64,000 bases of DNA from Paenibacillus maysiensis (GCF_000520815.1 NZ_ASRY01000184.1:31720-95719); one strand, 5' to 3'. Shown: positions 8,773 to 17,112, numbered from the stretch's first letter. Numbers and translations: made by a program. Notes: generated by a model not told the origin, from the sequence alone.

Positions 8773-9939
8773 GCTGCCGTAAATGGCTTGGCAAAGCTCG
8801 GTTGTAAACGGACCTGACATGCCTTCGAACGCCGTATTGGTAAAGGCGACAACGCTGAGTCTTTGCGCGGGATCAACGAACCACGAATGACCGTAAGCTC
8901 CTCCGAGACGCCACGTTCCGGGGGATTCTGCTGTTTCGCCTTCGTCAGGATTTTGGAGTACGGTGAATCCCAGCCCGAAGCCCCGTCCCGGCCAGCCTGC
9001 CAAGGTAAGGTCCCCAGTTTGAATGGTACCCATCTCACGAACCCATTCCTTCGGTAGTAACGGATGACCGCCGTTTCGTAGGGTTTCAAGTAGCCCCATG
9101 AATTCCTTTGCGCTCCCGATCATACCAGAGCCGCCAGAGTGGAAGGCTGTGGGATCAAAGGCTCGTGCAGGCTGAAAACGAAGCCCCGCTGTGCCTTCAA
9201 AAACCTGCGCAACCTCAAGTTCACGCATCCGGCGGGGTTCCAGAGTATCGTTGACATAAGCGGCGGCAAGTCGTTCGGGATCAGCAACCGTGAAGCTAGT
9301 GTCTTGCATACCGAGGGGGTCTGTAACGAGCTTTTTAACAGCCTGCTCAAGGGTTGTGCCGCATACGCGGCCAATGATTGCACCAAGCACATCGGTCGCT
9401 ATCGAATAGCCCCACGCCTTACCCGGTGTGTACAACAGAGGTGCGGAAGCCAGACGGTGCAAGTTTTCGTCAAGCGTAAGATTTGAAAAATCCATGCCAT
9501 CCGAAACGCCCGCACGATGATAAGGGCCGCCCCCTTCTTCCTCCAAAAAGCCATAGGTCAACCCGGCAGTATGTGTGAGCAATTGGCGTACCGTAATGGG
9601 TGGCTGCTCGCCGCTGATCAGTCGGGGCCGAAAATCCGGCAACCACCGTTCGATAGGTTCATCGAGTCCAATCAACCCTTGGGCAGCCAAAACCAAGGCC
9701 GCTGTAGATACAATCGGCTTGGATACAGAGGAGAGCCGAAATAAAGCATCCTCGCGCATAGGACGATGTTCTTCTCGATCAGCCAGCCCGGCCGCTCGCA
9801 CATACACAGGTGAACCATCGATATATATCATAACGACTGCGCCGACCAGACGCTTCTCGGCAAGGGTTTGATCTATGACTGCATTCACACGTCCGTCCAG
9901 ACCATCTTGTATCGCAAAAACTCTATTTTCCATACCCAT
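8758..9939 (-). CDS. serine hydrolase, class C beta-lactamase fold
   Basis: A 393-residue protein of the beta-lactamase/DD-peptidase-like hydrolase family (esterase family VIII type). It has the SxxK motif S71-V-S-K74 in FRLSSVSKP, a tyrosine motif in WGYSIATDVLG, the conserved HTAGLTYGF segment, and YGHSW in place of KTG. No signal peptide is seen, so it is probably a cytoplasmic esterase or amidase rather than a secreted penicillin-binding protein. The substrate cannot be deduced. A ribosome site (GAGAGGATG) lies 11-14 bases before ATG 9939. It converges on the Lrp-type gene. Confidence 0.88.
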   Translation of the reverse strand: MGMENRVFAIQDGLDGRVNAVIDQTLAEKRLVGAVVMIYIDGSPVYVRAAGLADREEHRPMREDALFRLSSVSKPIVSTAALVLAAQGLIGLDEPIERWLPDFRPRLISGEQPPITVRQLLTHTAGLTYGFLEEEGGGPYHRAGVSDGMDFSNLTLDENLHRLASAPLLYTPGKAWGYSIATDVLGAIIGRVCGTTLEQAVKKLVTDPLGMQDTSFTVADPERLAAAYVNDTLEPRRMRELEVAQVFEGTAGLRFQPARAFDPTAFHSGGSGMIGSAKEFMGLLETLRNGGHPLLPKEWVREMGTIQTGDLTLAGWPGRGFGLGFTVLQNPDEGETAESPGTWRLGGAYGHSWFVDPAQRLSVVAFTNTAFEGMSGPFTTELCQAIYGSSNRV

Positions 9940-10123
9940 GAATATCTCATCCTCTCTATGATCCAGCGGTTATCGCTTGATGGACTTAGTTTACAGGATG
10001 GGAAGACGACATTACATAAGGTAACAAAGGTATTCATTGAGTATTCACGTTAAAATAAAATTATTTTAGAAGGATGGCTTTGGATTTAAATGAACGGGAT
10101 TTTACAAGAACTTATGCTGCGTT

Positions 10124-10172
10124 TTACAGTAACTTTTTAAGCTGAGATACACGCCGCCCTTGTGATAAGCTG
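10124..10172 (-). pseudogene. 3'-end remnant of an AbrB/HTH fusion gene
   Basis: On the minus strand this short stretch reads LSQGRRVSQLKKLL followed by a stop. It is nearly identical, in protein and DNA, to the last residues (GVSQGRISQLKKLL) of the AbrB-like gene at 32623-33072. Nothing upstream continues the similarity, so it is a scar of a lost paralogue. Confidence 0.4.
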
Positions 10173-10179
10173 AAAGTAG

Positions 10180-10500
10180 ATGGTAAAATCGACATTTTCA
10201 GAATATATGAACGCTTCTATGAGTCGCGATTACGATAAGATGCTTTCACTGTCTGATGATTATCGTATCGTGTCTGTGGATGATGCTGACCCTTCCAAAA
10301 TTGTTGTTTCGTCGATAACGAAGTATGAGGATATGGAGTTACCTCCCATCAAGCATATTCTTGCTTTTGAAGAAGGAAAGTACAAGCTACAAATGAGGAA
10401 TGTTGTGGTCAATATGATTCCTTCATCACCTGACTATAAAACAGTCGAGTACGAGCCTGATAAGGTAGACGGTAATTTAGAAGATAATTTCAATGGTTAG
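10180..10500 (+). CDS. hypothetical protein, possibly truncated
   Basis: A 106-residue acidic protein with no recognised family. It starts directly after an in-frame stop, has only a weak ribosome site, and begins without a signal or membrane segment (MVKSTFSEYMNASMSRDYDKM). The composition (SLSDDYRIVSVDDAD, ILAFEEGKYKLQMRN) is that of a small alpha/beta fold. The neighbouring remnant at 10124-10172 suggests a rearranged region, so this may be the 3' part of a longer gene. The SunI-like gene follows 53 bases later on the same strand. Confidence 0.4.
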   Translation: MVKSTFSEYMNASMSRDYDKMLSLSDDYRIVSVDDADPSKIVVSSITKYEDMELPPIKHILAFEEGKYKLQMRNVVVNMIPSSPDYKTVEYEPDKVDGNLEDNFNG

Positions 10501-10553
10501 AGATATGATGGTGACGGTACAGACTTTGGCGAAAAAATTTAGGAGGAAACGGC

Positions 10554-10811
10554 ATGTTGGGAATCGGTATAAAAAAGGAAAGTAATAACTTAGTTATTAC
10601 TTGGCAGTTATCTCGGATAGAAGTATCTCTTGGGGATATTGAGGATGTTTTGTTTGATAATACTTATGCAGGGCAAGAGAAAAGTGCAATAAGAATTGGT
10701 ACCCCTTATGCTACAACGGATAGAGTTGTAATTAAAACAAATTCAAAGACATATATTTTGTTCACTACAAATGGTCAGAATATTCTTGAAAAAATACAGT
10801 CCTATCTTTAA
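10554..10811 (+). CDS. SunI-like PH-domain protein
   Basis: An 85-residue protein with a strong ribosome site (TAGGAGGAAACGGC before ATG). It closely follows the small bacterial PH-domain family that includes the cytoplasmic part of the sublancin immunity protein SunI. Shared features are an MLGIGIKK start, ITWQLSRIEVSL, a DNTYAG motif, IRIGTPYATTDRVVIKT and ILFTTN near the end. It lacks a transmembrane helix. Most family members have no known function, and immunity has been shown only for SunI itself. No sublancin-type glycocin gene is visible nearby. Confidence 0.7.
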   Translation: MLGIGIKKESNNLVITWQLSRIEVSLGDIEDVLFDNTYAGQEKSAIRIGTPYATTDRVVIKTNSKTYILFTTNGQNILEKIQSYL

Positions 10812-11081
10812 TTAGCTGTCCATAAAAATACAGCATTTATTTTTAGCGAGTTTTAATTGCTTAACCAAACGATCCAAAACGTATCCAATAAAAAGCCAGA
10901 AAACTAGTGTAGTAAAGTAAACGACTGCTATGGGGATGTCTGCTTTTCGCACAAATTGAAATGATTCATACATCCAAACTAACGGGCTAATGATAGCTAA
11001 TAGTATATTATAATCGTCGTACCCCGTAATATTTACAGTTAACATAACCTTTAGTTGCTGTAGTCGTGAAAAATAATACAA
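10812..11081 (-). CDS. small membrane protein of unknown function
   Basis: An 89-residue frame with two hydrophobic segments (ILLAIISPLVWMYESFQFV and IPIAVVYFTTLVFWLFIGYV) and a basic C-terminal tail. The only start giving full length is TTG at 11081; an internal ATG at 11045 has a weak ribosome site (AAAGG). Its stop touches the end of the convergent SunI-like gene. I cannot name a family, and moderate doubt remains that it is expressed. Confidence 0.45.
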   Translation of the reverse strand: MYYFSRLQQLKVMLTVNITGYDDYNILLAIISPLVWMYESFQFVRKADIPIAVVYFTTLVFWLFIGYVLDRLVKQLKLAKNKCCIFMDS

Positions 11082-11129
11082 CGCAAGTTAACAACCATGA
11101 TGATCTGGTTATTACAGTATTCTTTTACA

Positions 11130-11167
11130 CAAAAGCCTATCTCGATATTCAGGCAGATAGGCTTTTG
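11130..11167. terminator. hairpin, possible bidirectional terminator
   Basis: CAAAAGCCTATC and GATAGGCTTTTG pair perfectly over 12 bases around a 14-base loop. A-rich and T-rich flanks suit termination in either direction. It could serve the small KGG-like gene on the minus strand. Confidence 0.65.
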
Positions 11168-11223
11168 TAAAATAAACTTCACTATATATACGCTAAATTA
11201 CACGAACGATATATTCCTTATCG

Positions 11224-11316
11224 TCAGTTATCTCTACGCTGACGGGCACGGGCTTCGCTACCTAAACGCCCTGCTTCTTCGTGACTCAGTTTGTCATTTT
11301 GGTTGTTGTTAGCCAT
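11224..11316 (-). CDS. 30-residue KGG-motif-like stress peptide
   Basis: A very short ORF with a good ribosome site (GAGGAG, 9 bases before ATG 11316). The peptide reads MANNNQNDKLSHEEAGRLGS and then EARARQRRDN. The segment SHEEAGRLGSEA matches the repeat of small hydrophilic stress proteins (GsiB/KGG type, consensus SREEAGRKGGEA), of which this has a single copy. Such proteins are disordered and desiccation- or stress-related. The hairpin at 11130-11167 lies downstream. Confidence 0.6.
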   Translation of the reverse strand: MANNNQNDKLSHEEAGRLGSEARARQRRDN

Positions 11317-11377
11317 GTTCAATCACTCCTCATCGAATTTTAGTAAAGCGTGTTCGAGTATCTATTAGCCTTCGCCT

Positions 11378-12148
11378 TTATCCGCGCTCCCATGCTTCTG
11401 TGCGCAGCTGCTGCTGGCGGGTAAATAATGCTGGATAAATAAATAGGCTGAGCAGTACGCTGGTCAAAATTGCAGAGGTCATGGTGGTAAATACGATCAG
11501 CAACTGCAATCGGACAGCGGCAATCGGATTGGCACCTGCGATGATCTGCCCGGTCATCATGCCGGGAAGCTGGACCAGCCCCAGCGTTTTCTGTCCCTCA
11601 ATGGTTGGAATCATACTGGAGCGTATGCAATCCTTGAGTATCGGGAAAATAGCTTGTCTCGGCGTGCCGCCCAGTGCCAGAATGAGCATAATTTCAGGCT
11701 TGCGCAGCAGCACCTCCGACTTGAGCCGGGACACCAGCAGGCTGGACAAAATCATGGAGCTACCAATGATCATGCCGCTAATCGTAATCATATATCGGGC
11801 TGTCGCCGGAATGATGTGCAGGCCAATCAGAAATGCCTGTGTAACGATTTCCACACACAGCAGCGTCAGGAACGACTTCCACATCAGGCCGGGGATAAAT
11901 CGTCCTTTGCGCGCAACATTTTGAGAGGCTACAGTGATCATGAGCAGTATGAATAATACGATAAATCCGTAGCTCTGCATCCCGAAAATCAAATGCAGCA
12001 CATATCCGATGGCCAGCAACTGAACCGATGCTCTGATCGTGGCGATAATGATATCCCGATCCAGACCGAGCTTGAAGGATTTGGACATGACGATGGCGAT
12101 GAACACAAAACCGAGGGACAGAATCAGGGCGACAATCGTCATACCCAT
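11378..12148 (-). CDS. fetB: ABC exporter permease, FetB/YbbM type
   Basis: A 256-residue integral membrane protein of the UPF0014/FetB family. It has about seven hydrophobic helices and the conserved segments IRASVQLLAIGYVL, ITVASQNVARKGR, GMIIGSSM and LALGGTPRQA, with VQLPGMMTGQIIAGANP near residue 205. In E. coli FetAB exports iron and protects against peroxide stress. The gene overlaps the upstream ATPase gene by 10 bases and is translationally coupled to it. Metal specificity here is inferred from the family. Confidence 0.85.
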   Translation of the reverse strand: MGMTIVALILSLGFVFIAIVMSKSFKLGLDRDIIIATIRASVQLLAIGYVLHLIFGMQSYGFIVLFILLMITVASQNVARKGRFIPGLMWKSFLTLLCVEIVTQAFLIGLHIIPATARYMITISGMIIGSSMILSSLLVSRLKSEVLLRKPEIMLILALGGTPRQAIFPILKDCIRSSMIPTIEGQKTLGLVQLPGMMTGQIIAGANPIAAVRLQLLIVFTTMTSAILTSVLLSLFIYPALFTRQQQLRTEAWERG

Positions 12149-12879
12149 TCTCCTGCTATAAACTTGCGGGTTTCATTGTGCTGTGGTGCATGGAAAAAAG
12201 TCTCGGTATCCGCTTGCTCCACGAGCTTTCCGTCGATCATCAGCCATGTTTCATGGCCTACTCTGCGTGCTTGTTCCATATGATGCGTAATCCAGATCAT
12301 CGTCGTTCCCTCTTCTTTATTCATTTGAAGCAACAGTTCCTCTACCTCTTTGACCGAGGCCGGGTCCAGTGCAGAAGTAATCTCATCCAGCAGTAAAATA
12401 TCCGGGCGGTTCGCGAGCGTTCGCGCCAAGGCCAAGCGCTGTCTTTGACCTCCGGATAGCTCCTGCGCCTTTTGCTCCAGTAGATCGCGGGTAAGCCCTA
12501 CACGCTCTAACAGGCCGGGTGGATCATGCAGTATCGTGCCGTGCAATCGTTCTACAGTCTGGAGATTGTACAGAACGGTTCCTTGCAGCATGGGGGCATC
12601 CTGAAAAACCAGTGCGACCTTTCGTCTCAGCTCAGGGATTTCCCATTCGGAAAGGGGCTTGCCGAATACGCTGATTTCCCCTTCATCCGGCGTCAGTAGA
12701 AGATTACACAGTGAAAGCAGTGTGCTTTTGCCAGACCCGGACGGGCCGACCAGCGTGGTTATTTTGCCGGGAGAGACTTTTGCCGTAATTCCATTCAGGA
12801 CAGCACGTTGCCGTTCAGACCCGGTAAAATATTTGGTGACGTCTTTAAATTCAATGGCTGGAAGTGACTTGGACTCCAT
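12139..12879 (-). CDS. fetA: ABC exporter ATPase, FetA/YbbL type
   Basis: A 246-residue ABC ATPase with Walker A GPSGSGKST (about 44-52), a Q-loop in ALVFQDAPML, the signature LSGGQRQRLALARTL, Walker B ILLLDEITSALD and the H-loop THHMEQA. The pairing with a FetB-type permease, and MLQGTVLYNL after the Q-loop, fit the FetA subfamily. No metal-binding regulator is adjacent; a TetR-type gene is divergent about 210 bases away. Confidence 0.85.
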   Translation of the reverse strand: MESKSLPAIEFKDVTKYFTGSERQRAVLNGITAKVSPGKITTLVGPSGSGKSTLLSLCNLLLTPDEGEISVFGKPLSEWEIPELRRKVALVFQDAPMLQGTVLYNLQTVERLHGTILHDPPGLLERVGLTRDLLEQKAQELSGGQRQRLALARTLANRPDILLLDEITSALDPASVKEVEELLLQMNKEEGTTMIWITHHMEQARRVGHETWLMIDGKLVEQADTETFFHAPQHNETRKFIAGEWV

Positions 12880-12998
12880 AGATATAGCTATCTCCTTTGC
12901 ATGGGATCGAAAAAGTGGTCAGGCCCGCTCTATGATCTTGTTTCGTTCATTATATCAGTAAATGCCGATATGCTTGCAAACCATAACTTCTTTGAATA

Positions 12999-13071
12999 AA
13001 CTAACATAATTAGTTAAAATAGAAATGAGATTTATTATGTATATTTCTACGTAAATACTTTACATAGAAAT
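12999..13071. promoter_or_regulatory. two palindromes between fetA and the TetR gene
   Basis: At 13043-13071 two 13-base arms (ATTTCTACGTAAA and TTTACATAGAAAT, one mismatch) flank a 3-base spacer just ahead of the TetR-type start. This is the size and place expected of an autoregulatory TetR operator. At 12999-13015 a second palindrome, AACTAA-CATAA-TTAGTT, lies nearer fetA. Which protein binds is not shown. Confidence 0.55.
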
Positions 13072-13092
13072 TCGATTAAAGGAGAAATGCTG

Positions 13093-13671
13093 ATGTCACC
13101 CAGAAACGGAGTGAAGCTGCAAGATATTTTACAGGCTGCCGAGGACATTGCCAATGAACGGGGGATGGGCGATGTCACGCTCACCACGCTGGCGCAGAAG
13201 CTGCACATTCGCCCCCCGTCTTTGTATAACCATGTGGACGGGTTGAACGGACTGCGCCAAGTGCTGGCTCTGCACAGCCTGCGACAGTTGGAGGAAGCTT
13301 TGATGAGTGCGGCGGTTGGCAGAGCGGGTGACGATGCAATGACCGCTATGGGGAAAGCCTATATGCGATATGCCCGCGAGCGACCCGGTTTGTATGAAGC
13401 GATGCTGTATGCAACAGATCGAAATGATCCCGAAATGAGGCGTGCTGCGGATCGCGTAGCGGGGCTTGTTATTTCTGTTCTGTCCAGCGGCTACGGATTT
13501 AGGGAAGAGGATTGTGTTCATGCGGCGAGGGGATTCCGCAGTCTGCTTCACGGTTTTGCCTCGCTCGAACAAAATGGCGGTTTTGGTTTACCCGTGGAAG
13601 TGGATCGGAGTATTGAAGTCATGCTGAATACTTTTTTGGCAGGGCTACATGTGCAGCAGAAACGGGGATAA
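13093..13671 (+). CDS. TetR/AcrR-family regulator
   Basis: A 192-residue regulator with an N-terminal HTH (ILQAAEDIANERGMGDVTLT, LAQKLHIRPPSLYNHVDGLN) and a C-terminal ligand domain of the WHG type (RGFRSLLHGFASLEQNGGFG). Start 13093 is preferred over the ATG at 13087 because AAAGGAG then sits at a normal 8-base spacing. The 13-base-arm palindrome directly upstream is its likely operator. The divergent FetAB genes or the downstream symporter could be targets. Confidence 0.88.
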   Translation: MSPRNGVKLQDILQAAEDIANERGMGDVTLTTLAQKLHIRPPSLYNHVDGLNGLRQVLALHSLRQLEEALMSAAVGRAGDDAMTAMGKAYMRYARERPGLYEAMLYATDRNDPEMRRAADRVAGLVISVLSSGYGFREEDCVHAARGFRSLLHGFASLEQNGGFGLPVEVDRSIEVMLNTFLAGLHVQQKRG

Positions 13672-13841
13672 CATGAGAAACGAACACGGTTCCCTTTCCT
13701 GGTAATGGTTTCTATTCAGTAAAATGTATAATTATCTGTTCTGTGCAGCAAAAAATTGATATACTCGAAAAATACTGCTTAACAGCCGGATGTGGAACCG
13801 GTTTTACAGAAATGATTCAAAGGATATTAGGGGGATTGTGG

Positions 13842-15248
13842 ATGCAACAGATTTTACAGGATGTGATCGGTGTAATTAACGACTTTTTCTGGTCCAAGTT
13901 GTTGATTGTCATGCTGATCGCGTTGGGACTATTTTTTACGTTCCGCACTAAGGGTCTGCAAGTACGAATGATCGGAGACATGTTCCGGGTCCTCAAAGAA
14001 TCAAAACGCGGCTCCCGAGACAGCATTTCGCCTTTTCAAGCATTTTGTATCAGCATGGCGGCGCGCGTGGGTACGGGTAACATTACAGGGATTGCTCTTG
14101 CCATTGCGCTGGGCGGTCCGGGTGCGGTGTTCTGGATGTGGATCATTGCGATCATCGGCTCGGCCTCGAGCTTCGTCGAAAGTACATTAGCACAGGTATA
14201 TAAAGTGAAGGACAAAGACGGATTCCGTGGCGGGCCGGCGTATTACATGGAGATCGGATTGAAAAAGCGGTGGATGGGTATCGTTTTTGCGATACTGATT
14301 ACACTGAGCTTTGGTCTGGTCTTTAACGCGGTGCAGTCCAATACGATTACGCTGGCTTTTGAAAATGCCTTCGGCACGAGTCGGCTGGTCGTGGGTCTGC
14401 TGATGGCGGCTGTGTTTGCGGTCATCATTTTTGGGGGGATCAAGCGGATTGCCAAAATGTCCGAATATATCGTCATCGTACTGGCGGTGCTGTATATCGG
14501 AATTGCGCTGTTTATTGTGATCATTAATATTCAGCAATTGCCGCAGGTGTTGTCCCTGATTGTACGTAGTGCATTCGGTTTCGAGCAGGTTGCGGGAGGC
14601 TCCATCGGGGCAGCTTTGATGCATGGCATCAAGCGTGGTTTATTTTCCAATGAAGCAGGAATGGGGAGCGCACCGAATGCGGCTGCTACCGCAGACACCA
14701 GCCATCCGGTCAAGCAAGGCTTGATTCAGGCATTCGGGGTGCTGACGGATACGCTTATTATTTGTACGAGCACGGCAATGATTATTTTGTTATCCGGTGC
14801 GTATACGAAGCCGGGACTTAGTGGTATTGAGCTGACCCAGGCGGCTCTTAGTGTGCACATCGGCCCGTGGGCGTCCGGTTTTCTTGCCATCATGGTATTC
14901 CTGTTCGCTTTCAGCACATTGATCGGTAACTACTATTACGGTGAAACGAACATCGAGTTTATGAAATCCAAGAAAATCTGGGTATGGCTGTATCGCGCTG
15001 CTGTAATTGGCATGGTGATTTTCGGAGCGGTGGCTAAAGTGCAACTGGTGTGGGATTTGGCTGATTTATTTATGGGTATGATGGTTGTCGTCAACCTGAT
15101 TGCCATTGCTCTTTTATCCCGAGTGGCTTTCGCAGCTTTAAAGGATTATTCACAGCAGAAAAAGGCGGGTCACGACCCTGTTTTCTATAAAGATAGCATT
15201 CCGGGGCTGGAGCAAGTGGAGTGCTGGGAGCGGGAAGCCAAGCTTTAA
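13842..15248 (+). CDS. sodium:alanine/glycine symporter (AGCS family)
   Basis: A 468-residue membrane protein of the AGCS family (AlsT/DagA type). It has the family segments ISMAARVGTGNITGIALAIA, GGPAYYMEIGL, GIKRGLFSNEAGMGSAPNAA and FAFSTLIGNYYYGETN, with about ten to eleven hydrophobic helices. It imports alanine or glycine, or a similar amino acid, with Na+. ATG 13842 is chosen because AGGGGGA lies 6-8 bases upstream; the longer frame from 13743 lacks a ribosome site and would add a non-membrane tail. Confidence 0.92.
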   Translation: MQQILQDVIGVINDFFWSKLLIVMLIALGLFFTFRTKGLQVRMIGDMFRVLKESKRGSRDSISPFQAFCISMAARVGTGNITGIALAIALGGPGAVFWMWIIAIIGSASSFVESTLAQVYKVKDKDGFRGGPAYYMEIGLKKRWMGIVFAILITLSFGLVFNAVQSNTITLAFENAFGTSRLVVGLLMAAVFAVIIFGGIKRIAKMSEYIVIVLAVLYIGIALFIVIINIQQLPQVLSLIVRSAFGFEQVAGGSIGAALMHGIKRGLFSNEAGMGSAPNAAATADTSHPVKQGLIQAFGVLTDTLIICTSTAMIILLSGAYTKPGLSGIELTQAALSVHIGPWASGFLAIMVFLFAFSTLIGNYYYGETNIEFMKSKKIWVWLYRAAVIGMVIFGAVAKVQLVWDLADLFMGMMVVVNLIAIALLSRVAFAALKDYSQQKKAGHDPVFYKDSIPGLEQVECWEREAKL

Positions 15249-15305
15249 GACAACACCTGAGTACAAGCTCGGCGCACCGATCTGATTGCGTCTTGAACCA
15301 TACGG

Positions 15306-15461
15306 GTAAATACGAGGGATGACCCTTCCGTTAGCACTTTTTCCCGTGAGGATGTAGCGGCAGTAGTGGTAGCGGCAGTGGATGAACGGCAGACGTATCA
15401 CCGTGCGATTAATCTGGCGTCAGGCAGCACGTCCATTGCTGAGGCTATCCGGCAGGGTTGA
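15306..15461 (+). pseudogene. 3' remnant of an NAD(P)-binding (SDR-type) gene
   Basis: One frame reads FSREDVAAVVVAAVDERQTY and then HRAINLASGSTSIAEAIRQG before a stop at 15459-15461. This matches the C-terminus of atypical short-chain dehydrogenases (YwnB/YhfK type: SREDVA..IV.ALDE..T.....L.SG..PI..A). No start, nucleotide fold or ribosome site precedes it, so only the last 50 codons remain. Confidence 0.55.
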
Positions 15462-15497
15462 TGGATAGAGGAACATTCGCATCATAGTTGGAGAGAG

Positions 15498-15534
15498 GCA
15501 GACCAACGGTATTATTCCGAGGTCTGCTTTTTTT
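15498..15534. terminator. rho-independent terminator
   Basis: GCAGACC and GGTCTGC pair around a 16-base loop and are followed by TTTTTTTG. It ends plus-strand transcription from the symporter region, just before the convergent DUF2568 gene. Confidence 0.7.
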
Positions 15535-15552
15535 GCTGCTTCTTTTGGCTAT

Positions 15553-15900
15553 TTATTGTCCCCACCATTGCATGAGAAGGTGATTAACGACAAACGTGCA
15601 GGCCAGGATGATAGCCCAAAGTGGCCGTTCGCTGGCAGACAGCGCCGCAGTCGCTAAACCGAAAATAACCAGTTCAGCGCCAAGATGGGCCCAACCTTGA
15701 AGGGGAAAGGAGGCGGCAGGAGAAACGAAGAGTCCCCAAAAGATCATCACGAAAACAGGCACTCCCACCCCTTGTACCAGTCGTATAGGTACGTTAACTC
15801 CTGTTTTAAACCCCCAATATGCAAAAGCGACAATACCGCAGACTTCCAGCAGGAAACGGACAGCCCAATTGAGCATTTTTAATCCCGAAAGCAGTTCCAA
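15553..15900 (-). CDS. YrdB-like DUF2568 membrane protein
   Basis: About 115 residues with four hydrophobic helices, matching the DUF2568/YrdB family (LLEVCGIVAFAYWGFK, FWGLFVSPAASFPL, ELVIFGLATAAL). The function is unknown. An ATG at 15927 has no ribosome site, whereas AAAGGAGAGG precedes TTG 15900 at a suitable distance, so that start is preferred; an internal ATG (MLNWAVRF) is also possible. It is divergent from the MBL gene and shares the inverted-repeat promoter region. Confidence 0.8.
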   Translation of the reverse strand: MELLSGLKMLNWAVRFLLEVCGIVAFAYWGFKTGVNVPIRLVQGVGVPVFVMIFWGLFVSPAASFPLQGWAHLGAELVIFGLATAALSASERPLWAIILACTFVVNHLLMQWWGQ

Positions 15901-15965
15901 GTAAATGATCCTCTCCTTTAGCTCCATGTGATAAATACAAACTCCAGTCCATAACAGCGAAAAAA

Positions 15966-16021
15966 TTTGATTTAAACTAACTATATTACTTATAATACTA
16001 ATACAATTAGTTTAAATCAAA
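15966..16021. promoter_or_regulatory. divergent promoter between perfect 15-base inverted repeats
   Basis: TTTGATTTAAACTAA (15966-15980) recurs as its exact reverse complement at 16007-16021, with 26 bases between. TTGATT in the left arm and TATAAT at 15991-15996 form a promoter toward the MBL gene with an 18-base spacer. The same geometry mirrors toward DUF2568 (TTGATT, 17 bases, TATTAT). A repressor bound to both arms would cover both -35 boxes. Confidence 0.6.
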
Positions 16022-16038
16022 ACAAGGAGCTGAGATGA

Positions 16039-16752
16039 ATGCGTATCGTTCAAGTGCAGCATGTGTATCAATTGACATTTATGCCTCGACTGTTCCCGGT
16101 GAACTGTTACTTGGTGGAGGAGAACGATGGGCTCACCCTGATCGATGCCGGATTGCCTTACAGTGCCAAAGGTATTGAACAGGCCGCTGCGCGGATAGGC
16201 CAGCCAATTATACGAATTGTACTTACCCACGCCCATGAGGATCATGTGGGTGCGCTGGATCGGTTGAGGGCAAGGTATCCTGATGCACAAGTATTCATTT
16301 CCAGACGGGATGCGCGGCTGCTGCAGGGCGATGTATCGCTGGAGACAGATGAACCGGATACTCCCATTCGGGGCAGTGTGCCGAAGCGTATTCTTACCCA
16401 GCCTGATGTTTTGCTGGAGGATGGGGATCATGTAGGCGCGCTGCTGGCGATCAGCGCGCCGGGACACACGCCGGGCTCGATGGCATTTCTGGACACTCGT
16501 ACCCGTGCGTTGATTGCAGGCGACGCCTTTCAGGTCCGAGGGGGTGTGGCGGTGTCGGGAAGGCTCAAGCCGCTGTTTCCATTTCCCGCACTGGCTACCT
16601 GGAACAAGGCAAGCTCGCTGGAAAGCGCCAAAAAGCTAGCGCTTTTCAAACCGTCTTTATTGGCTGTCGGTCACGGTAACATGCTACAGCATCCGCAGTC
16701 TCAACTGGAAAGGGCAATTGAGGAGATGGGGCAGCAATGTACAGCGCAATGA
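16039..16752 (+). CDS. metallo-beta-lactamase fold hydrolase
   Basis: A 237-residue MBL-fold protein. The metal motif is H64-A-H66-E-D68-H69 (THAHEDHVG), with further ligands in SAPGHTPGS, LIAGDAF and VGHG. There is no signal peptide. The family includes glyoxalase II-like and lactonase-like enzymes; the substrate cannot be chosen from sequence. It is divergent from DUF2568 and both appear controlled by the inverted repeats at 15966-16021. The ribosome site AAGGAG stands about 11 bases before ATG 16039. Confidence 0.88.
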   Translation: MRIVQVQHVYQLTFMPRLFPVNCYLVEENDGLTLIDAGLPYSAKGIEQAAARIGQPIIRIVLTHAHEDHVGALDRLRARYPDAQVFISRRDARLLQGDVSLETDEPDTPIRGSVPKRILTQPDVLLEDGDHVGALLAISAPGHTPGSMAFLDTRTRALIAGDAFQVRGGVAVSGRLKPLFPFPALATWNKASSLESAKKLALFKPSLLAVGHGNMLQHPQSQLERAIEEMGQQCTAQ

Positions 16753-16838
16753 CGCCACATTCAGCCAGAACTCACAAAGTCCTCAGCTAAGGCAGATACA
16801 ATATGAGGAAAATAGAAGCAGAGAGAGGTGTATCGGAT

Positions 16839-16994
16839 TTGAACGTTTGGAAAGCGAACGGTCTGAAATATATACTTCTATGTAGTCTCATATTGTGTGC
16901 TGTCGCTAGTGTTGTTTCTTTATGGAGTTATTCAGGCAGCATCGGCTCTACGGATGCTTTCAGTCCAACATGGGAGCGTCTTCCCAGGGTGTGA
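16839..16994 (+). CDS. 51-residue single-pass membrane or exported peptide
   Basis: A small ORF from TTG 16839, with AGAGAGGTG about 9 bases upstream. It encodes NVWKANGLK, then a hydrophobic stretch YILLCSLILCAVASVVSLWS and a polar tail ending WERLPRV. This could be a membrane anchor or a signal peptide with a short exported tail. A longer frame from ATG 16803 has no ribosome site. I do not recognise a family. Confidence 0.35.
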   Translation: MNVWKANGLKYILLCSLILCAVASVVSLWSYSGSIGSTDAFSPTWERLPRV

Positions 16995-17039
16995 GCACAA
17001 CGATGGAAAGATAGCAGGTTGTCATATGTAAGAACAAAA

Positions 17040-17112
17040 GAAACCGCTCTTGGGCAAATGGGAAGTGGTGGTCAAGTCGCCACCAACCACAAGCTCAAAG
17101 AAGCGGTTTTTT
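17040..17112. terminator. bidirectional branched terminator
   Basis: AAACCGCT...TCTTGGGC pairs with GCTCAAAGA...AGCGGTTT, enclosing an inner hairpin of GTGGTGG and CCACCAAC. T runs lie on both sides. It ends the minus-strand Crp/Fnr gene at 17115. Confidence 0.7.
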
